DNA of 64,000 bases, taken from the NCBI GenBank assembly GCA_014526335.1, contig JACTAT010000052.1, positions 5,387,221 through 5,451,220 of the forward strand, given 5' to 3'. The notes below the pieces were generated by a model that was given only the letters and a program-made list of their open reading frames with translations, ran no database searches and was not told the origin of the DNA. The first letter of the stretch is position 1, and each line of letters begins with the position of its first letter. This document shows positions 12,401-24,169 of this stretch, piece by piece. The translations under genes were made by a program, and so were the position numbers. This DNA comes from Chrysaora quinquecirrha. Lineage: Eukaryota; Cnidaria; Scyphozoa; Semaeostomeae; Pelagiidae.

Positions 12401-15286
12401 ATAGGTATCTTTTTCGCACCATATTGGTTAACATCTTCATTTCATACGTATTCATTAACAAACACTCTTAAGCGTCTTCATTTTTCACTGTATTCCTTAA
12501 CAATTTAATTTCGTACCGTATTCATTGGCATCTTCATTTCATGCCGTATTGATCGTCATCTTCGAAGTTCGAGCTATGCAGTTGTTATTGAATAAAAGTA
12601 CATATATAGAAGATATGCAACACTGTTTTTATCGTTCGTAGAAGCAATTTTTTGTGTGTAGTTGTAGAAAAATCAGTGAACACCATTAAGAACACTCAAG
12701 CTTCAAATTATTCAAAAGATAAAAACATCGAGCCTCAGCAAAAATCAACTGGTTCTTATAGAAACGAGTTTATATGTAAATGGATGGTTTATTTAGCCAG
12801 TGCGCGCTTTTTTTATAAAGAACCACTTTATAAGGAACCTACATGTAGAAGGCCCGAAAAATTAAAGAACTTATACTACTAAAGAGAAAATCATTACGGA
12901 ACTTTTGAATGTTGAATGCTTTTATCACTGCAAATAATCAAGAATTAGAAAGCCGGTTCCATTCATTTGCAGTCAAAAATCGCATAAATTGTACGTTACA
13001 CATGTATCAAATGTTTCTTTGAGTAGTTTCGAGCTTTGCTCACATGCAAATGTCTCTCTTTTATTGTTAAGACCACTGTTAGTGCAGTTAAAATTAAGGA
13101 ACTATAAAGGAACTTTTGGAACTACAATAAGAGGCCCAAAAATAAGGAACTTTTAGAACTAGGCCTTGAGGTAGGTTCCTTATAAAAAAATGCGTGTATT
13201 AAATTTTGCCTTACAGCATCGAGAAAGCATGAGCAAGACCTTAGAATGAAAACGAAAGTGGTTACCTACCTCGGCTAGTTCAATCCGTTTGTCATTATTA
13301 GCATCGTAATTTTTCAGCAGTGTTTCTTTAAAGTCCTTCAAAGCTTTTACTTCATTGGCCTAAAATTACATAATAACTTATGTTGAATATCTACAATGAT
13401 GGAGAAAATTGTTGAAACAAGTTTTTAAAAAGTACCCTCAACCCTCTATTTCCCCCATATAATCCCCTCCCCCCAGTTCGATGGTGGAGATTTTGTTTCA
13501 TTCACTGCCGAAGTATGAGCTCCAACATGCGAAGGACAATGTATCATGAAACCCGTGAAAAAGTGGTCAACATTAAGTGGGGGAGGGGGGCAAAGACATA
13601 GACCCAGAATCAATATGACGGAGTATTGTCTCAACATATTTTGTCCATGATTGTAATAGCGAATCTTCTTTTAAAAGCAGTAATGTAAAATGAATAAATT
13701 TAACTAGTCTTTACTTTTTAATTATACAACAACAACTTGAACTCGTACTTACACCAGTTTGTTGGTCAGAAAGTAAATCCGCCAAGAACAAGTCGATTTC
13801 ACTTCCCTCGATGTAGCCATTATCTGAAAAAAGCGGCAAAAGATTATATAAATGTATTCTGCCACGTACTCTTGATATAATACTTCAGGACCCATTCGTT
13901 TCTTATAAAATCAGAAACTTTCAGATAAAATTACTCTTATAATTCATGTTAGTCTGTTCCTAAAGGTCCTTTTTTGGGACCTCTTTTAATTAAATTGTAG
14001 AACGAAAGCAACATTAATAGTTCCTGAAGTTTAACTGCATATTTAGTGAAACTCATTTTTTTATAAGAAACTATGCTCGGAGCCATACATTTGGGTTTCT
14101 TGACGTTGAGCACAATTGGTATAGTAAAATTTTCTTGCAGAGTTTCTTAACTTCAAGTCGAAATTTCAAACATTTCGTGAAATAAGGGTTTAATATGAAG
14201 TATCATGCTCTTAGCAGTCGAAATATGGACATTTTCCGGAATTTACCATAGACTGATTACCTGAGTCGTAGTTTCGCTATTGAATTGAATTGCTCTACAC
14301 TCAAGCGATCTCCTTTTAGTGCTAGCCTCGGTCTCATGAGCGATATCTGGGACTCAGGTAATCAGTCTAAATTTACCCCAAGTATGATATTTTTGGGGAC
14401 TATTTTTACGTAAACATTACAAAATTTACATCAGAAAATAGAAAGCTGAATTAAAAGGCCGAAATAGTTTCTTAATTTTTTATTTTTTCATCTTAGACCA
14501 TATAGAAGAATTTCTTGATTTTTTAGAAAAAGGCATATAAAGTTTCTTATAGTCGGTTTCTTATAAAAAAATGAGTGTGTTATAAAGAGTAAGGGACACT
14601 TTTTAGCAGGGTTTTTTTTAACGTGCAGTTCTACACAAAATGTGCAGTTCTAAAAATTTTTGTGCATTTCTAAAGATAAATTGTGCAGTTGAGAACTGGC
14701 ATAAAACATCATTCACACTATTTCATGTACTTGTTGCCCTATACCATAATAATGAAGAGTATATCTTTGCAAAATAGCAGGTCTCATAGTTAGATTTTGC
14801 ATATTCCAATCACGAAATGACCACAAGAGCGATTATAGACCCATAAAATTTAAAAATTTTCTCGGAGAGAATGCCTATACCCCCTAACTGAGAGCATTGA
14901 GTCATATTTACGTTAACCTTCATAAATTCTACTTTCTTCACCTATAAGACTAAAAGGATAGTGTGCAGTTCTAAATTTTTCTTTAAAAAACCCTGCTTTT
15001 TAGTGAGCAAAGTTCGAAATTGGTCAAGGAAGTTGTAAGTTGTAGAAAAATCAATTTTGATATAGGAAGACCATTAAGAACACTCGCGTCTCAAATTATT
15101 CAAAAAAATAAGATCTTCGAACCTCTGCAGCAATTATCTGGTTCTTATAAAATGTCAATGTAACCTACCATCCTTGTCATACTTTTTAAAACAAGCAAGA
15201 AATTCGTTTGAAGTAATCTGCTGTTGGCCATTCCATGTAGAAACGAAAGGCTGCAAGCTTTTCATGTTGCGTTTTTCTGCAGCCAT
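471..15286 (-). CDS. hexa-EF-hand calcium-binding protein, calbindin/calretinin/secretagogin family (11 exons, complete)
   Basis: Cytosolic Ca2+ buffer or sensor. Exons in transcription order: 15286-15169, 13823-13753, 13359-13270, 11682-11596, 10471-10415, 8560-8480, 8349-8294, 7323-7281, 6472-6416, 1905-1834, 608-471. All introns are GT-AG, phases join without error, and the sum is 870 nt (289 aa plus stop), close to secretagogin and calretinin lengths. The six EF loops begin DKDDNGYIEG, DANNDKRIELAE, DSDCSGYLESKE, DKNKDGKLSIRE, DQNDDGHISEVE and DKNKDGKIQRKE; all end in Glu at position 12. Loop 2 has Lys instead of Gly at position 6. ILPTEENFLLQF after loop 2 and LLPVEKNYL after loop 4 are family linkers. 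Exon 8 (43 nt) is needed to keep the frame between exons 7 and 9. The start is the ATG opening exon 1 (MAAEKRNMKS). CALB1, CALB2 or SCGN orthology is not resolved. Exons are family-typical; the introns are filled with repeats. Confidence 0.88.
901..1374. mobile_element. hAT-like non-autonomous element
   Basis: Begins caggggccgcgcca and ends tggcgccgcccctg, giving short imperfect inverted ends. It is flanked by an 8-bp direct repeat atgcaaac (893-900 and 1375-1382), the target-site length of hAT elements. It has no transposase. Confidence 0.75.
1922..5863. mobile_element. TTATAAG MITE (GGAAC subfamily) split by the foldback element
   Basis: Halves at 1922-1998 and 5536-5863 rejoin to the same sequence as the intact copies at 12801-13198 and 27081-27479. 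The pentamer GGAAC or its complement recurs within it. Confidence 0.8.
1999..5528. mobile_element. 3.5-kb foldback DNA transposon with long inverted repeats (copy 1, complete)
   Basis: Terminal inverted repeats of about 560 bp (1999-2555 and 4962-5528), starting gacagggaaattac, with weaker similarity extending inward. Flanked by a 7-bp direct repeat tatacta (1992-1998 and 5529-5535), so the ends are exact. It interrupts a MITE whose halves lie at 1922-1998 and 5536-5863. No convincing transposase frame: an open frame at 3937-4335 (minus) and short plus-strand frames show no known domain. Long TIRs and a 7-bp TSD suggest a Mutator-like or foldback non-autonomous element, but the superfamily is not proved. 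Confidence 0.82.
6512..6718. mobile_element. GGCGGCG-type short repeat element
   Basis: Element-like block in an intron starting near cccaagggcggcgac and including tgggggatttggggggttc-type palindromic G/C runs and a phrase ggtcccaccagtcg. Repeated at 21587-21790 in S2. Its exact ends and class are unclear. Confidence 0.4.
6960..7040 (-). mobile_element. tRNA-derived SINE head, S1
   Basis: The complement contains a B-box-like gtgggttccaatctc after an A-box-like region. Paralogue at 22565-22640. Confidence 0.5.
7575..8275. repeat. TAAC/TAACTAAC tetranucleotide-type array, S1
   Basis: About 700 bases of degenerate actaactaac repeats between EF-hand exons 7 and 8. The S2 copy is at 23150-23885. 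Confidence 0.92.
8600..8709. repeat. TATAG microsatellite
   Basis: About twenty tatag units next to EF-hand exon 6 in S1; absent from S2. Confidence 0.92.
8709..9086. mobile_element. TTATAAG MITE (GAAAG subfamily)
   Basis: Ends tacacgtttataagaaagtg and cttatgaaatagaaaaacgtg. The pentamer GAAAG/CTTTC recurs internally. Same family at 24170-24531 and, inverted, at 41623-42004. Confidence 0.78.
9790..10390. repeat. two tandem copies of a gtctcccagaaac interspersed repeat
   Basis: Blocks 9790-10025 and about 10104-10390 share gtggctaaac, gtgaaaagcg, gttgtctcccagaaac and ttttgtcgcgc. In S2 only one block remains (25270-25523), and recombination between such blocks would delete EF-hand exon 5, which lies just beyond. 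Confidence 0.65.
11251..11490 (+). mobile_element. 5S rRNA-derived SINE
   Basis: Its head resembles the internal 5S promoter and 3' half (gaagttaagcttggtcgtg, then ctggatgggtgac). The tail contains ccgtccttcggaagggacg and gcggcatgcatagtagg. A full inverted relative is at 63520-63715, and a tail remnant is at 25705-25800. Confidence 0.8.
11845..12555. repeat. roughly 30-bp minisatellite, S1
   Basis: Degenerate units of the type attagcatcttcatttcat followed by accgtattc. The S2 copy is at 26150-26850. Confidence 0.9.
12801..13198. mobile_element. TTATAAG MITE (GGAAC subfamily), S1
   Basis: Imperfect palindromic ends cgctttttttataaagaac and gttccttataaaaaaatgcg; GGAAC/GTTCC occurs about eight times. 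Roughly 400 bp. Confidence 0.8.
14051..14576. mobile_element. TTATAAG MITE (GAAAC subfamily) with a nested hairpin MITE
   Basis: Ends actcatttttttataagaaac and gtttcttataaaaaaatgag. GTTTC recurs internally about six times. Contains an agactgattacctgagt hairpin MITE at about 14250-14373. The S2 copy is at 28362-28820. Confidence 0.75.
14250..14373. mobile_element. 125-bp hairpin MITE (agactgattacctgagt ends)
   Basis: Inverted ends agactgattacctgagt and actcaggtaatcagtct, with a core containing gtgctagcctcggtc. Other copies: 28521-28633 and 61680-61820 (core gagcgtgctagca). A single end occurs at about 58233. Confidence 0.75.
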
Positions 15287-15560
15287 TTTCAGAACTTAAC
15301 AACTTTGATAAGACTAGAAATTGATCACACTAAATAAACATGAATATTCTTTAAACCATTGAGATTTAAATTCGGGGTATTCTATTCTTAAGATTTCCCA
15401 GGGGGGGGGGGCAGGGGGGCAGTGTCTCCACAAATGAATTTGCAAGTATCTGCTTTCAAAATTAATCTAGAAGTAGAAAGTACAAACATTAAAAAAAGGA
15501 ATTTTAGTAAAATCTGCACTCAAAATTTTCGATTATACACTTTGCTGTAAAAATTGCGAT

Positions 15561-15930
15561 TACACGTATTTGTTTATAAGAAACTAAAACATTGATCCAA
15601 TACTGACAGTTTCTTAAAATTTTCAGATTTTCAGTACTGAAGTTTCTTACGAGTTTCTTAAATATCCTTATTGGCAACATAGTTATTCTATCTGAAAGAT
15701 GTTTCAAATCCATTTATTGATCGTATTTGAATGCTTCTGGGTTTCCAGTTTTTCTGCTTGTCACAGAAATGATTTATTGCTGACAAAATACGGAAAAAGC
15801 GAAAATTTTTCGCAGTTTGAGGTAAAAAGTTTCCTAAGTCAATATTTTCCAGTACTGGAGTTCCTTAAACTTTTGGCCATTCAAGAGTCTTGGTTTCTTA
15901 TAACGAGTTACTTATAAAAAATTCTTGTAG
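15561..15930. mobile_element. TTATAAG MITE (GAAAC type, divergent)
   Basis: Starts tacacgtatttgtttataagaaac. GTTTC recurs about six times; the right end is ttacttataaaaaattcttgta. Between the two segmental copies. Confidence 0.6.
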
Positions 15931-16002
15931 CTGTAAAAAGTACTTATAAAAATAAGCAGAAGTGTACCAAATATATGCGGCTGCAAAATGGAAATCATCT
16001 CG

Positions 16003-16345
16003 AATACACGTTTTTTATAAGGAACCTTTGGTCTGAGTTGAGGCAGGAGTTTCTTAATTTTTCAACAAAATGAGGCTGAAAGTTCCTTGTACTATTTTTT
16101 ATCTTGATATATTTTTGAATACTAATTTTTAGAGCAAATTCACATAAGCTTGCTCCGTTTTAAACTTTAAAATATAAATTGAGTCTTTTAGGAAGTACGA
16201 TGGGAAATATGTTGTTATTCGGTTATTTAGTTGTATAAACCGTCTTGTTCTTGGAAAAATTACTCTTAGTTTTTCATCTGAGCATCGACAGTTCCTTAAA
16301 GTTCCTTAAATTTTGGGAATTTTAGCCTCGAGTTCCTTATAAAGG
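16003..16345. mobile_element. TTATAAG MITE (GGAAC type), right end cut by the S2 boundary
   Basis: Starts tacacgttttttataaggaacc and ends gagttccttataaag, exactly where S2 begins at 16346, so the duplication breakpoint lies in the MITE terminus. Confidence 0.65.
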
Positions 16346-16845
16346 CAAGAGAAGGGAATGGATTACAGGGACAAAATTTGGAAGGAGGAGATGTTATGTG
16401 GAATGATGATAGAATGAAATGATGAAAAGGAATATTTGAATGGCATGGTGGAAGTTCCACTGTGGAACAGGAACAAAATGTGGACGGAGGATTGTAAGAT
16501 GAAATGATTGAATTTGGAAACATTTGCCAGGGCAGGGAGTTCTTTGAGATGCGATACCTTTAGTTAAAACAGAATTAAGAAAAAGAGACGTTTAAATAAT
16601 CAACGTTGTATTGAATGCCAAGCACAAAGAGGATCATTAAAAACGCATTGGTTTTCAAATATATTATATCTTATATCCACATTTCTTACCAGACACCAAA
16701 ACCCCTTTCTGCTTATAGCGAAAGAATAATAATTTTACAGTAAATGTAAACAATTTCCATCTACAACCACATAAAGTTACGAGTCTATTGCCAAATTTTT
16801 GGACCTTTTATTAGTGAAAAGAATCGAAAGTTCTTTCCTCTGAAT

Positions 16846-17311
16846 GCGCCAGCGGCCATAATGTGGGGTGGACTGGCGAGCGTATCGAGCTTAATTCGGG
16901 GGTCTGGGGGATTGGCCCTAGGAAAAGTTTTTGGGACCACGCCCTTTAGAATGCCGGAAAACGCCCTTGGATCGAATGAAAGATAGAATCCTAATTTTGG
17001 CAGAGATGAAACAGTCAGTGAAAGGCAAAAACTTAACGAGAACGTAATTATAAACTCAAGGCACAACATAAACCTATGAAAATATTAGTCACTGCTTGAT
17101 TGTTTTCAGCTGCTTCTTTTTCCTTCTTCCAAAAGGCAACCTCTCTTGATTCAGAAAGGAGTGGGAATTCAAGTGAAGTCTTAAGAAACGAAAATGACTC
17201 ATCACCCACCCCCCACTATTTTCTCATCGGATTTGGGCGAATTACAAAATCGATCTTTGACAAAACTGGGGTGGACACGTCCCCCCCAGTCCACCCCGTG
17301 GCGCCGCCCAA
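16846..17311. mobile_element. hAT-like non-autonomous element, S2 copy, both ends damaged
   Basis: Homologous to 901-1374. The left end is fused to the middle of EF-hand exon 11 and the right end to the foldback element, so both flanking repeats are lost. Confidence 0.72.
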
Positions 17312-20300
17312 GAGCGTTAAAATGCAGCAAAATATTATAAGACATGCCTTGCATTTGAGCTACGGATGCAAAGTTATGCACAGTTAAAAATGTGCTCCTC
17401 CGCAGAGGCTCAAATTTTTTTGAGCTTTCAAAATTGATTCTGTCATCGGTCTGAAGATGTCTTTGTTTCTACATTTTACATTTTTTTGAGGTATCACGAT
17501 GTGTAAAAGGTCCGAAACGTTCAGAAAAACTTAGATTCATAGTGATAATTGTCAATCAGACGTTCTTCTTACCTACTGAACAAGGCCAAAAGCTTGCGAC
17601 GTTGAGTTCATGTGCTTTTCCGATGATACTTAGGTAATGCAATGTACGCCTGTCCAATTTCAACGTTTTACCATAACTATTCTTATTTAAGGTACATAAA
17701 TGGCACAAATTTGTAAGAGAAACTTAGATTCGTAGTCGTGAGAAGTCGTTCAGTTCTTATCCCTCAAGCAAGCCGAAACTTTGCAACTATGTGTTGCTCT
17801 TATGATTCTTTAAGCGCTATATGCCTTTCTAAATTCAACTTAAAACCTAATTATTACCCAATCAGATTTACATGGGGTACGAAAATGTCAGAAGAACTCG
17901 GATTCACGTGATAGATGGTCAATAAAACGTTCTTTTATCCAAGGATAATCCAGTTTCGAGGACAAAAACAACTCAATGCGAAGCAATAGTCAAGAAATCA
18001 GGTCCTAAAAGCCTGTTTCTATATTGAAAGAGAATGTCTGTTATTTCATATACTGGTCGTCAAGTTGTAGCTCAGAAGAAACCTTCCAGGACTAATTATA
18101 GTCCGCTATTACTTAAGAACCTCGTCATTTCTTGAAGCGTATAAAGTGGAGCGCTTGCCGATAACGGCTGGTTTACATTTGGGCACAGTGCACCTCCGAC
18201 GCTTGGAAGAGCGCTTAAAGCTGACTCAATTGCGCCTCGTCAGATCTTGGCACTACGTCCGCGTTTTCGAAAATGCTGAAATAGAAAGCAGGTATATTTC
18301 AAAGCAACAGAATATTAGGTACGAGTTTCGGCTGATAATTCAGCGCAATTTTGAAATCTCCCAAATCTGTCGTCCCTGAAAGATGAACATAGTTTGAAGC
18401 TGGCAAAAAGAATGGAAAATGTATTCACCGAGTATGATGAGAAACCAATTCATAGCGAAGCAAAGAGACAAGGGCCGATTAACGTGATTGCTTTTTGTTC
18501 CCAGTGAAAATGGTCCAATTCCGCGAGAAACCGTATACTATCATCGAAAGAAACAACGCTTACAAAGGGAACCGGTAAAGAATGTGTTAGAGTTCATAAC
18601 AACAACCTCGGAAAAGCTGAAGATCAAGTCAATTATACTGTAAGCAGCGCTAAATTTGCTAAACTTAGAAATGGACTTTGAATTTTTGACCGTGAAGATA
18701 AAAAGTTGTTCGTAAAGTAAGACTTGGGGATTGCTGTTCGCCTATTTAATATACCTAATCTGATTGAAAAATACACAATAATTCTCCAAAAGGAACGCTA
18801 ACGTTGAAACTGGCTGCTATCTGCTTCACGATTCAGCCTGCTACGCTTGGTGCTCAGGTTCGGGTATGCGGTTTTCTGTAAAAGCTTTATTAGAACGAAT
18901 TGCTTTCATATATGTAATTATTGTACGGGAACGTCAACCTGTTTTCCGACTATGCTGTTCGATAGTCACCCAGTCTCTATTATCAGGATCCACAGAGCTC
19001 CATTGGCTTCATCAGATTAAATAGTTCAAGCATACACAACATTAGTTACCATGTTAGGAAAGTGCGAAACGGTCTATATTCAATTTCAAGAGGCCGATGT
19101 TGCATTTGGTATGGAATGTAAATGGCAAACGTGAAAGTAGAACAACAAGAAAAGAGATACAACCAAATAAAAGAACAGATGATGTCAATGGCGCTTCTAA
19201 TGAAACAGCGAAAGAACATTATCATGAACCGCAGGGCATCTTCTAAGGAATTATGACTAGTGGGCCAATCCAACAGGAGAGCTCGATTCACTAAGAAAAA
19301 AGTAAGGTCTGCAATCAAGACTATATCAAGAAATGAATGGCTGGTAACTCCAGTGGCCTGCAAACACCTTCTCCGACCATGAAGCAAACATGTAATGAGA
19401 AACATGTGCCAAAGGTGCACTTCCCACGGAGGGTACGGGGACATACTCCCTCGGAAAATTTTGGAATTTTATGTATCTAGAGTCGCCCTGGTTGGGTTTC
19501 CGTGACTGAAATATGCTATAGTATATCTAACTAAAATGATTCTATTTCACCAACTTAGAAAGGGCCCAATCTAGTGGTTCAAAAGCCACAAATTTTGCTC
19601 TTTTACTGGGCAAGGAAAAGGGCCCACTGGGCCAATGGCCCAGTAGTTACAATGTTCAAAGATGCCCTGCATGAACGCAACTTAGTGAGTGATAGTGCGT
19701 TTTCTAACAATACACTCTCATATTCTGCTATTCTTCTTTGCAAAAGATCTCGCAATGGAGCTGCAGTGGAGACTTGCATAACTAGTTATTTTATACCACG
19801 CTTTACCGCGCTTGATAAAATTCTGGGTTGAGCTACAAGTTCTAGACGCATGATGTAAAGTATGTTGACCTTGAAAATACTGCTAAAGAATTATGGTCGC
19901 AAGAAAAATACGTAAAGAATCATACAGTACAAACGATAGACGTAGAGTAGCTACATAGAGTGTCTAAACCCTCTAAAGGCAACACATAAACGCAAAGTCG
20001 AACGCGATCTCCCAAAGTTTCGGCTTCTCAAGGGGTAAGAACTTTTGATTATTGTAAGTCGTTGAAATTGGACAGGCGTACATTGCATTACCTAAGTATC
20101 ATCGGAAAAGCACATGAACTCAAAGTCACAAGCTTTTGGCCTTGTTCAGTAGGTAAGAAGAACATTTGGATGGGACTGATTGACAATTATCACTATGAAT
20201 CTAAGTTTTTCTGAACGTTTCGGACCTTTTACACATCGTGATACCTCAAAAACATGTAAAAGACAGTAGTTTTGCTTCAGACCAATGACAGAATCAATTT

Positions 20301-20626
20301 TGAAGGCTCAAAAAAATTTGAGCCTCTGCGGAGGAGCACATTTTTAACTGTGCATAACTTTGCATCCGTAGCTCAAATGCAAGGCATGTCTTATAATATT
20401 TTGCTGCATTTTTGACGCTCTTTCATATGGTATACTGAAATTTGAAATATCTTGACTTTGATTTTTTACTGACCGGCAACTACATACGTCATCGATCACG
20501 TGACTTCTGGCAATTACCAAAAAATGTCCCCAGTGCCAAAATATCCGCAATAGTGTAGTTAAGTAATAGCAACAATAAAATTTTCGGTTACCCAGCTTGC
20601 TAGATGGTTACAGTAATTTCCCTGTC
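17312..20626. mobile_element. foldback DNA transposon, copy 2, left end truncated
   Basis: Second copy of the element at 1999-5528 in S2. About 200 bases of the left TIR are lost in the deletion that also removed EF-hand exon 10. The right end (ccctgtc) is intact but is followed by different sequence (20,630-20,765) before the next MITE. Confidence 0.8.
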
Positions 20627-20765
20627 TATAAGACATGCTTTAGGTCACATGGTTTTGATTGACAGGTTATGTGATTTCGATTGATATATCACGTTGTTTT
20701 GATTGCGAGGTTACGTGGTGTTGGCATCCTCTGTGTCCCAGAAGTTTCTGACCCATTTGTACGAA

Positions 20766-21163
20766 TACACCCTTTTTTCTAAGGAACCACTTTATAAGGA
20801 ACCTACATGTAGAAGGCCAGAAAATTTAAAGAACTTATACTACTAAAGAGAAAAATACTAAGGAACTTTTCATTGTTGAATATTGTTATCACTGCAAATA
20901 ATCAAGAATTAGAAAGCCCGTTGCAGTCGAAAATCACATAAATTGTACTTTACGCATATATCAAATGTTTCTTTGAGTAGTTTCGAGCTTTGCTTACAGT
21001 TACATGCAAATGTCTCTGTACAGAAGTCATTAAACTGTATGTGCAGTTAAAATTAAAGAGCTATTAAGGAACTTTTGGAACTACAATCGTCTCGAAAGAC
21101 GTCAAAAAATAAGGAACTTTAAGAACTAGGCCTTGAGCTAGGTTCTTTATAAAAAAAGCGTGT
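20766..21163. mobile_element. TTATAAG MITE (GGAAC subfamily)
   Basis: Same skeleton as 12801-13198 (aacctacatgtagaagg near the left end, cttgagctagg near the right end). In S2 it is intact and separated from the foldback element by about 140 bases. Confidence 0.78.
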
Positions 21164-21799
21164 ATGCGAAAGATCAAATCTGCTACCATTGCGAGGTATT
21201 ACACGGTGCAATGGCCCCTAAAATGTTTGTATTTGTCTTGTGGGGGGTATCGGCGGATATCGGGTCGGGACCAACAAAGTTTTTCTGTTATTTGAGTTTC
21301 CACTGTACTAAAATGATTTGTGCGTCCTAGATTCCCTCGCAGTTGTGTTACAGGAATTACTGCAAGTTGCAGAATACATTGCCGCTGTACCATGTAGCCT
21401 ATAGCGATCGCGTAACGCCATAGCGAGAAATGTTGGAGGGGCAAAATTGCGGCCTTGTCTGATAGCAAAAGATAATCAACTATATTTTACCTGGTCATAG
21501 TGTTTAAATATGATTTTGAAATCTTCTTCACTCAGCGATTTTTGCTTCTGTCAAAGAATAAACATAACAAGACATATTTAAGTACCCAGGGGCAGCGGCG
21601 GAAATTGTGGGGGATTTGGGGGGCTCAAGCCCCCCTTCCCAACTCTTCCAATTTTGTCGGAAATTTTGCGATTTTTCTTTGAAAATGGCACAAAATAGAA
21701 CATTTTTCACTGACTGTCGGAAATTTAGGCCTCTTGGTCCCACCAGTCGAAATTTTGAATTTCAGCCACTGCTTAGGGGGAAGTTCGGCTCAGCCCCAG

Positions 21800-22148
21800 T
21801 ACTGAAAATTCCTTAACTGACAGCCAAATTTGAGTACTGAAAATTCCTTAGCGATTGCTTAACTTTTATACTTGTATCTTAAAAATAAACCTAGGGACAA
21901 GGGAATAAAGGGACATGAAGGTGTCAGAAGATGAATAGAAATGAATTTAAATTAAACAATTGACAAAAAGAGTATTGCTTGCTCGTTTTATACATGTAAA
22001 TGATCAGCTTCACAAGACTTCATCATTTTTAATAAAGTCAGATTCCTTTAATGGTCTCTGATCCAGTACTGGAATTCCTTACGTTTTTGCCTAGCCGAGT
22101 ACTAACTTCCTTATAAAGCACTTCCTTATAAATAAAAATGCGTGTATA
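21800..22148. mobile_element. TTATAAG MITE (TTCCTTA type)
   Basis: Repeated gtactgaaaattcctta phrases, with right end cttccttataaataaaaatgcgtgta. Only in S2; not seen at the equivalent S1 position. Confidence 0.55.
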
Positions 22149-22339
22149 TTCCTTTTCCTCGAGAAATTACCTGGGACAGCTTATTCATGGACGGCGTTGG
22201 AAGGATGTGCAGCTGAGTTGACTGTAGGCTTACTCCTTACTTTTAGGTCCCTAATTGCTGGGGGGATTTGAATAGGCGAAGGGTTGGGCTGGAACAGCGT
22301 TCAGATTAGTTGGAGACGCCAATTAGGCAACTAAGAGGA

Positions 22340-22562
22340 GGGGGTCATTTGGCATGACGGTTTGCGGTTTTTCGACATTTTGAGAGCGGTTTTACGGATT
22401 TTTACCTTCAAAAAGTACGGTTTTGCGGTTTTCCAATCTGCGATTTCGGTGCGGTTTTACGGCTTTAACAAAACAGATGTATGCTTGTACGGTTTTTGGC
22501 TTTTCGGTTTTACCGTTTTTTACCGTTTTTTACCCCCCTTCCCTTCCTATGACCCCCCTAAG
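22340..22562. repeat. CGGTTTT-rich degenerate repeat, S2 only
   Basis: Many cggttttacgg and gcggtttt phrases. At the S1 equivalent (about 6945) the flanks meet directly, so this is an insertion or expansion. Confidence 0.75.
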
Positions 22563-22564
22563 AG

Positions 22565-22640
22565 TATAGTGGAAAATCCTGACGAGATTGGAACCCAGGA
22601 CCTTCTCGATCCTATGTGTATCGAACACCTTGAAGAACGG
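22565..22640 (-). mobile_element. tRNA-derived SINE head, S2
   Basis: Duplicate of the element at 6960-7040, with some substitutions and a shorter flank. Confidence 0.45.
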
Positions 22641-23149
22641 AACCCATTGCCTTATTCCAAAATCTTTTAATATAATACCAACAATATATGCAATTAAATA
22701 CATCGCAAATGCCACTCCATTCTATGTCAACAAAACAGATAACCTGCCACACAGACAGTATTGCGGAGGAGCTCGAAAATTCGAAAAACTTGCTGTTTTG
22801 CTCCTCCGCAACACTGTATGTGACGCAGGCTGCAAAACGGACTTCCCTACCTGGTAAATGTTCGAGAGATAATTCTTTTCAACTGGAAGGAGTCTACAAT
22901 AATAATAATGTATTAGTCACAAAGCCAAAATATTGACGCAGAATCAGATCAGTAGTCGTAAAGTAGGTATGAGGAAGTCTCTTGCGGAACCTATTTATAG
23001 GGTAGGGCCTATATATTATGTGTATAAAAGTTTAATATAAGTGACCCTGAGCGATGGCAAGGTAACGCTAACGGGGCGACAACACTGCCTGCCAAATGTC
23101 GTCAGAGCAGCCCCCAAAATTTCGAAAAATATGACTCGTCTTCACTTTC

Positions 23150-23885
23150 TTAGCTAATTAACTTATTAACTTACTAACCAACTAACTTACTAATTCGAAA
23201 AATAACTAGCCAACTAGCAAACTAACTATTTAAGTAACTAACGAAAACGAACAAAATTAACTAGAACTATAAGTTATAAAGTATAAGTAACTAACTAAGG
23301 AACAAACTATCCAACTATCTAACTACACCTAACTAATGAACGAACCAATTAGCTAACTAATAGGCAGCCAACTAACTACCCAGGGTACCAAGTAACTAAC
23401 TAAGTAACAGACCATCTAGCTAACTAACTAATAACTAACTATCTAACTAACTAAGTAACCAATTAGCTAACAAATAAGCAACTTACTAATTAACTAAGTA
23501 ACTAATCATCTAACTAACTAACTAACTAAATAAATAACTAACTAACTAACTAAGTAACTAACTAACTAAATAAATAACTAACTAACTAACTACGTAACTA
23601 ACTAACTAGTTAACTGACTAATTAGCTAACTAACCAACTAAGTTACTGTTTAATTAAATAACTAACTAACCAACTAAACTAACTTACTAATAAAGCAAAT
23701 ACCTTATTAATTAACTAACAAACTAGCAAACTAACTAACTAACTAAATAACTAACTAAGATAGTAAGTGATTAATAAAGCAAGTGATAAACTAACTAAAT
23801 AACTAAATAACCAACTAACTAGTCAACTAATTATGTAGCAAACCCCCTAAAATTAACTAAAATTAACTTACTGACTAAGTAACAA
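23150..23885. repeat. TAAC/TAACTAAC array, S2
   Basis: Equivalent of 7575-8275, with local indels. Confidence 0.92.
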
Positions 23886-24169
23886 ACTTTTAAGCAACTT
23901 ACTTTTGCAGTTCTCTTATGCTTAGCTTCCCATCTTTGTTCTTATCATAAAGTTCTATCTAAAAGAGCAAACGTTCCTATTTCAAAATCATCAAAATCTA
24001 AATACAAAACAGACATTAAGGCTCATCCTTTCTATTTATTAATTCTATAACAAAAAGCGTAGAAAAACGCAAAATATTCGCTTCTTACGATTCCTTCGCT
24101 AAATTCAGCGATCTTCCTAGGATTGAGTCTTCTTGATTTTTTCTTGTTCAACAAATCAAAGCAAAAGGT

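Larger units (their letters stand above)
23..15456. repeat. segmental duplication, copy S1
   Basis: Collinear with 16346-29611. Shared landmarks include the MITE and hAT-like elements, the foldback element, the TAAC array, the 30-bp minisatellite and the EF-hand exons. S1 is longer than S2; S2 lacks segments equivalent to about 536-908, 1368-2205, 8563-8708, 10030-10735 and 10915-11400, while S2 alone has a CGGTTTT-rich insert near 22,340. Confidence 0.92.
15457..16345. other. spacer between S1 and S2
   Basis: No gene seen. It holds two TTATAAG MITEs (15561-15930 and 16003-16345) and AT-rich sequence. Confidence 0.7.
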
